A DNA stretch of 64,000 bases from Tenebrio molitor (taxonomy: Eukaryota; Arthropoda; Insecta; Coleoptera; Tenebrionidae): positions 14,074,001 through 14,138,000 of the forward strand of contig NC_091047.1 of NCBI RefSeq assembly GCF_963966145.1, given 5' to 3'. Under the pieces are notes generated by a model. That model was not told the DNA's origin and did no database searches. It worked only from the letters and a program-made list of their open reading frames with translations. Numbering within the stretch: the stretch's first letter is position 1; the number at the start of each line of letters is the position of its first letter. Of the stretch, positions 12,235-24,183 are shown piece by piece. The position numbers and the translations under genes are program-made.

Positions 12235-12278
12235 ATGAGGCACAGAATATTATCGTGGGATAATATTCTGTGCCTCAT
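12235..12278. repeat. Perfect 20-bp hairpin with 4-bp loop
   Basis: Arms 12235-12254 and 12259-12278 are exactly complementary (ATGAGGCACAGAATATTATC) around the loop GTGG. Too short for a canonical pre-miRNA stem and with no pairing beyond the arms; origin unknown. Confidence 0.8.
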
Positions 12279-12990
12279 GTTCATGTCTGAAAAGAGTTGT
12301 CTATTTTTTTATCATTGCGTGTTAAGTGCTTTGATTGATTAAATAATAATTTCAAAAAACAATTCAGGCTGCAGTCTGAAAAATGGGAGGGATTAAAAAC
12401 AAGCAACTAACGTTAAAAAAATTATGTTCAGGGAGGTCACGGGTTTTCTCTTTGTTTTATAAAAGCAAGTCATCATTTTAGTTGGTACGCTTTAACATTT
12501 CCTTCACATGATGTACATAACCTCACCTTGATCGTCATTTTAATGTGATGTAAATCATTAATCGTACCGCTCTAAGAAAAGCACGAAAACCTCGTGGGTT
12601 ATTTCTAAAAAGAGCTGTTTTTTACAAAAGAAATCATTCACACCATTGCCTATTCGCTGAATAAATGATATTTGACAGCTGATGAAGTTACGCCACACGT
12701 TAACCATCAGGTCATGAACTTTTCAAACCGCCCTCGTAAGGTTATTTGTAAAATTATTTTGTTGCCATTATGTGAAAGCCTTTTCAATGAAAAATATTAC
12801 GAGATATAAATATCTGTAAGAATGTTGAAGAGTTTCCAATCTGATAAATTTTATTACTACAGAACATTACAATGCCGAATATTCATATAAATTTTTACTC
12901 AATAAATCAATATCGCTTTTAGAGAGTATTTATGAATACGAATAAATATCAATTTAACAAAATAATATTTTCACTGACAGACGAAATATA

Positions 12991-13167
12991 CTGGGTGTCC
13001 GCACGAAAAGTTCGGATGGGTTTATCTCTGATATTTCTAGAGTTTTAGAGTTTTTGAAATTTTAAGCTGTCAGTTAACGTACTAATTTTATTCAAATTAA
13101 TTATTCAAAATGATAATCGTTTATTATTTTGATACAACTTATTCTAATTTTTCGCGCGGACATCCGG
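12991..13167. mobile_element. TA-flanked MITE, 177 bp
   Basis: TIRs CTGGGTGTCCGCACGAAAA (left) and CCGGATGTCCGCGCGAAAA (right, reverse complement), flanked by TA at 12989-12990 and 13168-13169. No ORF. Confidence 0.7.
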
Positions 13168-13268
13168 TAGATATTTTCCATCGTATATTTCGTCTATAAC
13201 TCACTCCTTTTATAACAAACTGGAAACGAATATGTATTACTTTCATAGTGAAGAACAAAACCAGTGAT

Positions 13269-13880
13269 ACAGTGTTTTTCTGTGACTCTGACAGGTCCAG
13301 TTATAAAACTATAATATTCACCAAATTAACAAGGCGTTTTATTTTTGTAGTCTACTGTACTATAAATAAACTTCAAGTTTGCTAGCGCCGCTCATTGCGG
13401 ATAACGGATTTAATAGCCGAGATTTGGAACCTAGGGTTTTACGTTTTGCGCCTGTCTATAGGATATTTATCTGACTCTGAAGGCCCGATTAATAAACCGA
13501 TAATATTCAATTGTTCACCGAAGGGAAATCAGATAGTTGATGAGTTTCATTGTAATTTTACTTTAAACATATTTTACCATAAGTGTCATGTTTGTCTCAT
13601 TCACAATTCTTGTCAAATCAGGTAGAATTAGAAACTCCGAACGAATATTCAATCCCTCATCTGCAGGGAGCGTTCTTAGTAAATTCAGATTTAATTTAAC
13701 TACACAATGCCGCTCCCTGTATTTGGTGAATACATATTATAGTTTTATTAGTCGGGCTTTCAGAGTCAGATAAATGTCCTATATTCCATTAGAATATATT
13801 TTAAAGACCCTAGTGTTAAGATATTTTTTAGATACATTTATTTAGACAACATTTAGTAAAAGACAACCGCTGGCTTTTTC
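13269..13880. repeat. Dispersed repeat, copy B, interrupted by a MITE
   Basis: Two blocks, 13269-13456 and 13784-13880, align to copy A at 2556-2840. They are separated by the 319-bp element at 13461-13779. Fully inside hbn intron 2. Confidence 0.65.
13461..13779. mobile_element. Nested MITE, 319 bp
   Basis: Inverted ends GGATATTTATCTGACTCTGA (left) and GGACATTTATCTGACTCTGA (right, reverse complement) extend through 'AGGCCCGATTAATAAA'. Flanked by TATA on both sides. It interrupts dispersed repeat copy B, whose uninterrupted relative is copy A. Confidence 0.75.
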
Positions 13881-14070
13881 AATTTTACAGTTTTACAGCT
13901 CGACCTTTAAGAATAACACGAAAAACCTTTAGACAATATTTAAGATCAAGTTAATAATCAATAGAATAACTGAATTATTTAAATAATTTAAATTTGATAT
14001 ACATAAGTGAAACGATTTCTTTAATTTGCGCTGATCCGTTTCAGTTTAAGATCATTTCTTCTCTTTCCAG

Positions 14071-14538
14071 GTTTGGTTTCAAAATCGTCGAGCAAAATGG
14101 AGAAAACGGGAGAAAGCGTTAGGGCGTGAGGCTGTCGTGCCCTTCATGCATCCAGGCGATCAAGCCGGTCTGCCGGACTTTTCGCTGCATAATCACATGG
14201 CGATGCCTCCGGTTGGTGTTGGTCCAGCGGATCCCTTTTGGCCTACCTTACCTTTTCCTTCCATGTTTAATCCGGCGATGGGTTTACCCGCCTGGCCTCC
14301 AAAATCGCCGATGAGTGTGCCCACGTTTCACGCATTTCTCTCGCAATATGTGCTTGCGGGAGGAGTACCCCAGTTAAATTTAATGAACAATCCTGTACCA
14401 GACGAAAGGTCTAGAAGTTCTAGTCCAGAAGCCCCTAGTCCACCACAAATATCTCCTGCCACCTTAGAAGCTTTGAGGTTACGAACTCAGGAGATGTTAT
14501 TGCCGTCGTCTCCGCAAAAACTTCCGGCTAAATCTTAA
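14071..14538 (+). CDS. hbn: homeobrain (hbn) coding exon 3, recognition helix and C-terminus
   Basis: Encodes residues 109-263. The acceptor CTTTCCAG ends at 14070, and the first residues VWFQNRRAKWRKREKALGRE complete homeodomain positions 47-60 plus the family tail. Position 50 is Gln, so the protein is predicted to bind TAAT-containing palindromes as paired-like Q50 homeodomains do. A Pro/Trp/Phe-rich segment follows (DPFWPTLPFP, LPAWPPKSP), then a Ser/Pro linker. Near the end, residues 236-251 read SPATLEALRLRTQEML, which resembles a degenerate OAR motif. The stop codon is TAA at 14536-14538. Frame, splice phase and family residues all agree with exons 1 and 2. Confidence 0.95.
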   Translation, partial: VWFQNRRAKWRKREKALGREAVVPFMHPGDQAGLPDFSLHNHMAMPPVGVGPADPFWPTLPFPSMFNPAMGLPAWPPKSPMSVPTFHAFLSQYVLAGGVPQLNLMNNPVPDERSRSSSPEAPSPPQISPATLEALRLRTQEMLLPSSPQKLPAKS

Positions 14539-16289
14539 AAGAATCTTACATTGTACATAGCTTTCTGAACATAGTAACATTAGTCGTTAACCTTAAGTTT
14601 AGGAGATATTGCTAGAATTTAAGTGATCGAAATAGCTGATGCAAGTATTTTGTTCCACGACCATAAACGTGTATGGTGACATGTTTTTCTTTTCACTTCA
14701 GCTGCACAAAAATGATACAACTGCATTTTGGGTGTATCACTTATAAGTCTAATAATGCAATAGGAGAAACATGTAAGATATGTGTTTATTATTGTACGAC
14801 GAATATTAACTTGCGTCAATATATAATTTGTCGTTAACAAATAATAATAATCAAACTGATCTTTTTATCATACCAAATATATTTTTACACTCAATTGTTT
14901 TCTTTTAATTTTTTTAAAGATTGATTGACTTTTAGCGACATTAAATGACGCCGTTGTACTTAATTTGTTAAAAATATTGGTTAGCTCCATTACAATTTTA
15001 AACGGTAGGTATAAGATCACTTTGTTATTGATACAGAATGTCATTATTATTGTATTAGTTTTATTTTATTTAGCACTAACACAATTGAAAATTAGCTGTA
15101 CCAAATTTATTTACATAGCTTATATGAATTGAAATAAAAAATGACATTAAAATTTAGCTTCATTGCAGTGCAATTGATTTTATTTTAATTTATTGAATTA
15201 CAAATGTTGTTCATTTTTAGATTAAAATTTTAAACGACAGATTTGTTGAATGCATGATAACATGACAGCAGGTTAAAAATTAATCGAAAATTGAACAACC
15301 ATTAGTGCTATTTATTAATAACGTTTTCGGAAACTTTGTTGTACCTGTTAATTTCAGAATAAATTTTGTGTTGTACATAGTACTATATCCAATTTATTTA
15401 TTAATACCTACTGAAAGAAGGCGTTCATACAAATTTACGCTCACTTAAATTGTGTGATATTTTTTTTTTTTGTAAATCTGAGCGTACTTCAGATTAACCA
15501 CCTTTCATTATGATCACGAAAAGTTTCTAGTATAGCGATTAGTCCAACATTTTTTATGGAAAAATTTAACAGTGAGTTATTTTACTAGTTATACGATCGA
15601 TATTAACTGAAACAATAATTAAAATGGCAGGTGTTTTACTTGTCTTGGTTATCAAAAATTTATTATCAATAAGTAATAATCTACTTAATTATGGCGTGTT
15701 TATTGATTCATCTACTTTAAATGCTTGTAAAATAACCATTATTACATTGATGTTTACCTAGAAATGATTGATATATAATAAAAATTGTAATAATACCAGT
15801 TTAACAAATATATGAAAACGTTAACATTATTTACGACTTTTTTGTTTATCCAATCCATCCGGGTGTGTGATGTGTATCCCCACAACTACAAAAATTTTGC
15901 TTGGTTTTTACCGATATATTTTACTTCAGAAAAATAACCGATTATTATCGATTTCTCAGAAGCTGCATAGTGCTTACCCTGTATGTACTCTGTTTTGTCC
16001 CACGTTATTAACAATGCATATCCCGAATTATGATATAAATTGTTATTTAAATGTACAACATTTTAACGTGCAATCAAAAAGAAAATATTTGTTTAAGAAA
16101 TATTTTTTAAAAAATCAGAGACTTTTCTCAGTCAAGCGAGGCAACATTCAGCATTATCCGGCAAATGAAACCGTTGAGAATAGCTGAAATTCAGACGTGC
16201 TCCGAAAAAGTTGTGGCATAACCGGGATAAAGCTTTATCAATGGCATCGTCATTTGGAAAGCTCAGTATAATTTTAATAACAATATTAA
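14539..16289. other. hbn 3' UTR and AT-rich downstream sequence
   Basis: hbn 3' UTR to about 15.15 kb, then AT-rich intergenic DNA to the first SINE. Short ORFs here are chance. No further feature is recognised. Confidence 0.5.
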
Positions 16290-16291
16290 TA

Positions 16292-16527
16292 TGGCGACCT
16301 CATTACTATGAAATCACTATCATTCGATCAGTAAAATTAAGCAATGTCGAGCGCGGTTAGTGTTTGGATGGGCGACCGCCTGAGGAAACCGTTTATCGTA
16401 AGTTCAGTATTTCATACCTTCATTATTTGATATCAGTATTGTCTGCAATCCGTAATATCGTATGAACTTACTTCGACGTGGATGTCGAGTAAAGGAGTAA
16501 TGAATAATAATAAATGACAATATAAAG
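16292..16527 (+). mobile_element. 5S-rRNA-derived SINE, copy 1
   Basis: The head resembles 5S rRNA: GATCAGTAAAATTAAGCAAT, then GTCGAGCGCGGTTAGTGTTT, then GGATGGGCGACCGCC. This covers the internal A box and C box of the 5S type-1 polymerase III promoter. A non-5S body of about 130 bp follows and is shared with copy 2 (16849-17069), ending in an A/T-rich tail (AAATGACAATATAAA). A 5S pseudogene alone would not share the body, so a 5S-headed SINE is the better reading. Confidence 0.7.
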
Positions 16528-16848
16528 AACTAGTGCACAATCACAAAAAGTCACATCATTGCACGAGATTTTGCTATTTTTGTCAGTGATTTGTAAATGA
16601 CCACACCACCAAAACCGATACACTAATGGGCAATAATTTATTTAAGTTAATATTTAAGAAACAGATTATAATAATCCCCCACCTTGTTATGAGGAGTCCT
16701 AGAATAACAGCAGAAGCGTCGTAAATAGACAGTAGTCAAGTTGGATTGGGGTTTGGTGATTGTCATTGCTTCACATAATAATTGTTAATTTGTATTTGTT
16801 ATTTGGTATCAATACTCGTAATGATAATGTTCAGTCCGAATTTTAAAT

Positions 16849-17069
16849 ACGGCGGTCCCACTATTATGAAAGCACTATCATCACTAGATCATTGAAATTC
16901 AGCAATGTCGGACATGGTCAGTGTTTGGATGGGTGACACTCGGTGAAAACTCGTTCACGTTCAGTATTTTATAGCTTCAGGACTCGATTTCAGTATTGTC
17001 TTATGAACAAACTCAGACGTGAATGTCGTTGTAAGTAGGTGCGCAAAATAAATGATAATATAAAAAAAA
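16849..17069 (+). mobile_element. 5S-rRNA-derived SINE, copy 2
   Basis: Same architecture as copy 1, 320 bp downstream. The head GGCGGTCCCACTATTATGAA runs into GATCATTGAAATTCAGCAAT, GTCGGACATGGTCAGTGTTT and GGATGGGTGAC. The body shares 'TCAGTATTGTCT' and 'GACGTGAATGTCG', and the tail is AATGATAATATAAAAAAAA. More diverged in the C box than copy 1. Confidence 0.7.
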
Positions 17070-17775
17070 GGTCCATTCAAAAGAATTACCATTACTCGAT
17101 ACAAATACGTAATGATAAATAAATTAGGTCTCGATGCCATGTCTCCTTTTTAATTCCAACAGACAATAATATACATACAAATAATATAATTGGAGATAAA
17201 TACTAAAAAATTCAATTTATGCCGAAGCGTTTGAATACTAATGGTTGAACAGACACTACAATGTACGAGGGGGTATCGATAACTTTCTAGCCTAGTGTAA
17301 AAGGAAACTGGGATATGGTAAATTGCGCACACTGGTCAAATTTAACATTCAGAAACCCACAGGGTCCTTTAAAATTCAGGAAAATTGCGCACCAGTGGTG
17401 ACGACGGGCGTTCAGTCATAATAATTCTCGTTCAGGACTAGATAATGATCTTCTTTTAACCACTTGGGCTTTAACACTCCGAAATAAATATATCGGACTT
17501 AAAGAAAAATTTTTTTTTTGACATTATTCGGTACATCTTAGGTAAATTGCGGTAACTTACAATTTTTACATAATTGAATCTATGTGATTCAGAAGTAGAA
17601 TTATTCTTATTATAAATTAATGCATTCCTCTAAGAACAACTGCTTCTTTAATATTTTGTCACCTAGTTTTTTTCTCAACATTGGCGCTTCTAATTTTTAT
17701 TTAAACGGTAGTCTGAAATGTAATAAGAACATTTACAAAATTAAAGATATTTGGATGCGCTGACTAATAGTTATT

Positions 17776-17905
17776 TACGAACCAAGTGCGAGAAGACGAT
17801 GTTCCCGCATGAGCGCATTTTTTAAAGCACGAGCGACGAAGGAGCGAGTGCCTTTAATTAAAGCGCGAATGAACGGAAGATGTCTTCACGCAAGTGGTTC
17901 GTACA
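17776..17905. repeat. Imperfect inverted repeat with GAGCGA-rich core
   Basis: The left arm AACCAAGTGCGAGAAGAC is nearly the reverse complement of GTCTTCACGCAAGTGGTT on the right. The core contains GCACGAGCGACGAAGGAGCG. GC-rich relative to its surroundings. Similar core wording occurs at 6160, 22690-22800 and 39395. Confidence 0.45.
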
Positions 17906-18606
17906 ATATTTTTTGTACGAAAATTAAATTAAATTTTTTTGTTTTAATACATTAAACATAAACGAACATAAAACCAAGTAGGCAGTGATCTTTGGTTGTT
18001 GGAAACAATTGCTTCACTTGATATTTCAATTTTTGCAATAATTTGTTAATTTTGTAGGAACAATTTTCAACGATTATAAATCTTACCGTAATTTTTTAAT
18101 GGAGGAAAACCCAGGGAAGTTGTATTTTATGACCTAAATTTTATTATTATCAAGACAGATTTTTTTTTGAATGCCTCAAAGGGCCAGTGTTTTTTGCAAT
18201 TTTTACATTCGAGTCGACCGGGAAGCACTCGTTTCGGAGCGAGCGTTGGATGTTGGAAGCGTTGCTTTCAAGTCTATGAGTACAAAAAAGTTTTTACTGA
18301 AGTGATAAAATAAAATGACTCACATGCGTTGGAAATACGAGCAACACTTGAAGGATACTAATCTCTTGGTTGCAGCTACCTGGTCAAAACCCCTGAACAA
18401 TTTTAACCATGTGCGCAATTTACCTGCGTTCAAGGAAACTACATATTAGCGAAATCACAAATTAGTTGCACGTGTATTAACACAATTTTGCAAGATTAAT
18501 TAATTTTACGCACTGGAAAAAATTTTGAATTTGTTATAAATAAAAATTAATAATGATTTAATTTTATTGTCATAGCCAGGAAATAATTGTAATTTAGGTT
18601 TATGCA

Positions 18607-18835
18607 CCGTGCCTTCAAATAAATTCGGAATTAGAGTAGGCTGTGATACTCGTATTTTGTCTATTAACGGTTGGTAGACTTTTTAGCAATGTTAATAGTT
18701 TTATGTCACGATCAGAACAAAGACGTGTACTGTGCTGTCAAATGTCACTGCTGTGCTATCTTTAATAATAGCATGTTTCCATCTTCATAATAAAATCACA
18801 GCCTGCTCTAATTCTGAATTTATTTGAAGGCACAG
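18607..18835. mobile_element. MITE, 229 bp
   Basis: TIRs GTGCCTTCAAATAAATTCGG (left) and TGTGCCTTCAAATAAATTCA (right, reverse complement), extending into 'AATTAGAGTAGGCTGTGAT'. TA follows the right end; the left flank is CA. A solo end of the same family lies at 46575-46619. Confidence 0.65.
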
Positions 18836-20219
18836 TATTTACCCATTCACAAAACTCCCGACATTTTTGACATTTTGAGCTTCCCAAAATTATATAATTA
18901 ATGATAATCTTCTGAAATTTGGGTCGATAATAGGATGATTAGGTATAGCCAATTAAAATATGTATTATTATTATGGTCAGTACTTATGAAATTACTAAGA
19001 AATTTACATTTAAAAGTGCAAATGTCACTGGAGTTTACTGAATAGTACATACCTACATACATGGGGTACACAGCAGTAATGAAACAATTTTTTGTTTATT
19101 TATAGAAATGGTTTATTACATTACAGGGGAATTTAGTAAGATTTACTCGATCGAGCATGGTTTGCACCTCGAGCGTAGCGATGTAGAACTAGTCCCATAA
19201 TTCCCATGCAACGTATGTACGTTAATTTTTCGCCACAGATATAATAAACAGTTATTAAATATCACAATTTTTGTCATCGAAACAATTGTTGGCATAGTGA
19301 AAATAGATAAACAACACATTACTACTCTTTCTCCAGGGAAGTAAATTTTACTTGTCATGACAACCACAAATTGTGAAGTCAAATCGACCTAGTTACTTCC
19401 TTTAAATCTCATATGGTAAATGTCACTTACTCGACGGATGTGAAAAAGAAATTAAAACTAGCAGCAATGTTTCTATTTGGTTATAATGTTTTTGTTTGGT
19501 TTCAGTATTTGTGTAATAACCTGCCAAAATGTACGCATTATTTTTAGTATGCAGGTAATTTTATTGCTTGCTATATTTGTCGTGGGGCTTTTCGAATCGA
19601 TGCAAACTATTATAAGCGGGCTTTCGGACTCATATTAAAAATATAAGTGGCTTAAAGCAGATCCTGTAGGCAAATAAAGGCTCAATTTAAATTTGATCCT
19701 CATTAAATTGGTCTTTTGTTTTTTGAATTGTGCTCTCGAGACCCGCTTCGTGCTTTTACGTTTCCATTCAGGAGGCTCTTTTAGCAGAAGTTGTTGAAAA
19801 CATATCGCAAAATTATTTTATTTACGAGAGGCACATGTCCCCTCAGAGTGGCTGATTTCGTGTTTTAATGTTCCATTAACACAATGCTGCCTTAATAACT
19901 GCATAATAGCTTGATATTAAGCGATACTGCGACATTGTGTTTTTACCGTAACTAATAAGGTTATGCAGGTGTTTTATGGTAGTTTTTCATCGAGCTCGGT
20001 TTTATATGAGACCGTTTACGGCAACCGAATGGCTTAATACTGACGTTATAGCGAAACTAATCACTTTGGTATAGAGGAAACGTGCTCCCTTTCAAATTGT
20101 TAACGCCATCAAATGCCTCTACAGCAATGTAAACCATAAAGAAAAGTTTATTCTAATTGACCCACCTGTGGAACTGGATAATAATTGTTGGTGTAACAGA
20201 AATTTTTAATTGTTGGTTC

Positions 20220-21360
20220 GGATCGAGTAAAATTTTTGTGTAAATGTTCCAGGACTGTAGCGGCAGGGATGTGTGCCGAGGGTTCTCACGGGGCCAGCTA
20301 TGGGCGCTCTTGCGGACCAATAAGCATTGACACCCGCCGAGAATTGGAAATCAGAGCTCAACTAAATCATTATTATAAAGATCACACTTCAATTAGTTTA
20401 TCGGGAAAAGGGAGAATTCGACGATATTTTATGCCTCACTTCAGCTGTACATCGATATGGATGGGAAGAATTATCCTTTATTCTTCCGACCCAGTCCACG
20501 AGCATTATTCGCACTAAGCCGAATATGGTTAATAAACGAATCGGAAGAAATGTTAAACAACAGTGTGTCCACATCGGCACCAACAATCGTATCTTCTTAC
20601 AGTCCAGGTGGCGTGCGGTAAACACACCATAAAGAAAGAATAAAATGTACAATAACACATTCAGAGAGTATTATATATTATTAACCAGGTAATTTGAGAA
20701 TAGGTGTAAGTTATACCGTATACAATTCATCCGTACTAAAGATCGCCGACCATTCACGGGACTGAATGGCCACAGTAGCAACAAACTTCCTTCAATGGGC
20801 TCTTTACCTCTGAAGAATGCCACTCGGTCTTAATTAAACTGACGATCACGATCGACATTAATCGTCCAATTTGTTTATTTCTCATCGACGTTTGTCCAAT
20901 TAGTCCGGGAAAAATGATGGGGTGAGTTCAGCGGCGAGTTAACCATCGGTTAATCACCCATTTGGAATCATGCGAGGGAGAGCGGGACTGAGGTGGTCTT
21001 ACTCGGCGGGGGTCCCCAGGTGTCAGACTACGCGCTGTTTACACTTTACAAAATCAGAAGTGGGATCAACACTGGTCGCAAAAAGTGTTCGTAACATGAT
21101 ATTATAAGTAGCGGTTTCGTATAGTGCCGACCTCATTAATGAGGTGGCGGTTACAAAATATCTTTTGAACAAGAATAGAAGGAAAACTGGCAAAACTGTT
21201 CGAATACCGTTCAACGTAAATCTGACCAAATTGTAATGTATTTGGTATCATTAATTGCCACTAAATACGTCGAATGTGATGCGATTAATCAATGTTGTGT
21301 TTACTAATGCACATTTGCAATAAACGAGCAATACATTATTTGTTAATTATGTGAAACGGT
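20220..21360. promoter_or_regulatory. GC-richer, repeat-poor island; candidate regulatory region
   Basis: Unique-looking sequence with balanced composition between hbn and Rx. It contains TTAATTAA, CAATTAGTCC and GGTTAATCACC at 20830-20960, types bound by homeodomain proteins. ORFs are short and on both strands, arguing against coding. The regulatory role is inference. Confidence 0.3.
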
Positions 21361-22685
21361 GTGTTCTCTGTGCGCGGTTTCGACCGGCTGATTGTATGTA
21401 TTATAAGCTGGCTTTGTAGCATCCAGTTTCTGGCTTTTATGTTCATAATCTGATATAATTGCTAGCCCTATTGGTCAAGGGTTATACAACATGGAGAAAA
21501 CATGTTTAGCTATATTTTTGCAAATGAATATTGGAGTAAGAGGATTTTCATCAGTAGCAAATACCGAGAAATAAAGGCTAGAAGCTTGATAAAACATTAC
21601 AGTTTAATAAAATACACGAATTGTTCAAAAAAATACCAGGATTCATGTACAAAACAGTAAAAGTTGGTTGAAAAATTGTATCAAATAAAGCGATGTTGTG
21701 ACTGTGTGACTGTGTTTTTTGCTACATATTTTTTTTAATTGCAACGGAAATTTTTTTATACGGAACAAAATTTAGCTGCAAATTCATTTTAAGTACGGTT
21801 ATGAATAGACATGTAAACATCGATCCAGCTTTGCAAAATTAAATTTTAATTTTTGATGGCTACTGTTGAAAATGTGCATAGTTAGAAAACAGTGAAGTTT
21901 TTTTAAAAATGTATTTGCCAAATCGATATATGGTTTCACGTAAAATTTTTCGTGAATTACGGGTTAAATCATCGCGTAAAGTAAATGTCATTTCTGCAAA
22001 GTTATTTTATTTTATAGTAATTAATTTTTTAAAATCTAAACGTTGTAAGGTGAGTAGCTGCGAGTGTCGTTTACATATTATTACCGGCAACGTGAGAAGC
22101 CAGCCAATCCTGCCTGGTTATAGACAATCTGCAAACCAACAAGATGCTATTCTCACTTTAACTAGTACTGATTAGTCAAAGTGAGGATTAGTAATGATGA
22201 ATATGCGACCAAAAGAACTGTAACGGTATTTCCATTTGAAAGAAAAATGCTAAACGCCAAGAAAATAAATGGAAAAGCAGAAAAAATAAAAAATAAAATT
22301 CACACTACTGTAATAAAAATATGGCTATGGAAACTTAAAAACATACTCACACTGATACAATACAAACAAATAAAAAAAGAATAATTAACTAGATTGGTCA
22401 GAAAATACACAACATTACAAATGAATCAAGATCAACTTCTTATTTGTTCCAAAGAATAAGTATTGCAGTACAACGGGGCAACGCAGTCCTTGGAACAATA
22501 CAAGATTCAAGTACCTAATGATAAATTAGAAGAAATATTTTATATTTTATAAAGTAGTTATTTATGTCGAATGAAATACAAAACGGTTTTTTATTATTGA
22601 ATTATATTTTTTGAAGTGGAAACTTCTTTAGGCGCGCCACATATATTTTATTCCCGGGTAGGGAATTAGTTTCATGCGACACGGT

Positions 22686-22750
22686 AAAATCGTTCGCAGC
22701 ACAAGCTAAAATCATTCGCAGCACAAGCGAAAATCGTTCGCAGATCAGCG
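22686..22750. repeat. Degenerate tandem repeat, unit about 22 bp
   Basis: Three imperfect copies of 'AAAATCRTTCGCAGCACAAGC' in a row, followed by GAGCGAGCGAAAAAC. GC-rich for the region; probably part of an older element. Confidence 0.5.
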
Positions 22751-22904
22751 ACACGGCAAGCTAAAATCAAGGGAGTCGAGTTTTTTAGCGGAGCGAGCGA
22801 AAAACAATCAACTGTGCGTCACTTGTCAATTTTAAATTTTCATTGTACGTTGTGTTGTGACCTGATTGACCTCAGTGCAGAGCTGCAGGAGTTGTTTATA
22901 TATA

Positions 22905-23074
22905 CAGGATATTTCACGAGTGATAATAAGCCTGACGTAATTTAAAATGCAACCCACACTATATTTCCGAAAAAAGCTGGCTACTGAAATTAAAATGTCC
23001 GGCTTTTTAAAAAAATGTATTGTGGGTTGAATTTATTATTCCGTCAGGCTCATTATCACTCATGTAATACCCTG
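22905..23074. mobile_element. TA-flanked MITE, 170 bp
   Basis: TIRs CAGGATATTTCACGAGTGAT (left) and CAGGGTATTACATGAGTGAT (right, reverse complement), flanked by TA. Subterminal GCCTGACG and AAAATGCAACCCA are shared with 38209-38512, so the two elements are related. Confidence 0.75.
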
Positions 23075-24183
23075 TATAGTTTTATATAATATAAACGATA
23101 GAAACACGACAAATATTGTAAGTTTACAGATGAATGTAGGATTTAATACGTAATTCTCAAATATATGGCTTCAACAATTCATCTATTGGAAAAATTTGTG
23201 CAGCAAAATGTGAAGAGGAAAATGGACAAATTATCATAATACAGGGTATCGGTATTGCTATGAAAACTTGTGTTGTGTTCAATATCATCGTCAAGAAAAT
23301 AAAACTTAAACATCCAAACTTAACCTCACAAATTTTGCTCGAGTGTATGTCTAAAAGCGGACTCTAAAAGCGGTTTCTATTGAAAAATACAGATTTTTGA
23401 TGTTTATTTAAAAACAGCATTGGATTTAAAAAATATTAATTATTTATGCCTTGCTCCTTATTCCTCCAAGTCATCCATAATGATATAATAAATATTTTTT
23501 ATAGAATAGGTACATATTACTTAAAATCAGTAACGAGCATCGTAGAAGTTTTCACTTCTGTCGTGCGGTCTTAAGCACACTCTTTTGTTTTTTTGTTAAT
23601 TTTACACTCCTTCTTTTAAAAGTGACAGAGTGAAACACTGTTATAGTTCTTTTTTTGGTTGCTTCAGTTAATAGGTCGGGTGAAAAATACAATGCGTATC
23701 CATTGCAAAATTGAAGTCTTCACTTTGATAAATACTCGTAAGTCCTAGTTGAAGTGAGGGTAGCATCAGTTTTCAGATTGTATGAGATAGGCAGGCAGAT
23801 TGTTTGTCGATTTGGCCATTCAGCAAATTGTGTAGGCATTTCGCGGGTTAACTGATTTATACGCACGTCGCTGGTAAAATCTGTTCTGACTGGTTGACAA
23901 ATTGCAGATGAGAAAAGAAAGTTTTCACAGAAAATAAGTGAGTAAATACAAAATACCTAGTTTTTTGTGAAAGGTTTGCTTTCAAATCTTGTAGACACTT
24001 ACCTCATCCTAAGTACTTTTAATCTGCACAATTGTTAACCCAGCATAAAATTTTTCTAAACAATGACATTTCAGAAAATCCGCTTTTCACTTAATCCCAA
24101 GTGAGATGAACTTGACATTAATCTTGCAGTGAACACTAGTTTTTAAGTATCAGTTTTCGGATTTAATAATATTAGTGCTAATA

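Larger units (their letters stand above)
8281..14070 (+). other. hbn: hbn intron 2, splitting the homeodomain
   Basis: 5.8-kb phase-0 intron. It contains at least four MITE or inverted-repeat elements and one dispersed repeat, listed separately, plus a GC-richer stretch at 8570-9010 just after exon 2. No other gene is supported. Confidence 0.85.
4968..15138 (+). other. hbn: homeobrain transcription unit (inferred span)
   Basis: Inferred span from the initiator A at 4968 to the AATAAA at 15133-15138. It holds an 86-nt 5' UTR, three coding exons, introns of 2.9 kb (5154-8056) and 5.8 kb (8281-14070), and about 600 nt of 3' UTR. An ATTAAA at 14940-14945 and an AATAAA at 15359-15364 are alternative poly(A) signals. 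An upstream non-coding exon cannot be excluded from sequence alone. Confidence 0.6.

Noticed and set aside
8143..14112. Aristaless or ARX as identity of the plus-strand gene
   Set aside because: The RLDLSEARVQ turn, KREKALGRE tail and N-terminal YSIDQILG octapeptide fit homeobrain better; al/ARX have KIGLTEARIQ-type residues and a clear OAR.
14137..14538. Reading hbn exon 3 as a separate ORF starting at 14137
   Set aside because: 14137 is an internal GTG codon; the frame continues upstream to the acceptor at 14070.
16292..17069. Functional 5S rRNA genes
   Set aside because: Both copies carry many substitutions in the 5S core and lack a proper 5S 3' end; a 5S-derived SINE fits better.
20236..20517. 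93-codon ORF in a GC-richer island
   Set aside because: No recognisable domain, competing minus-strand ORF, and composition explained by the island.
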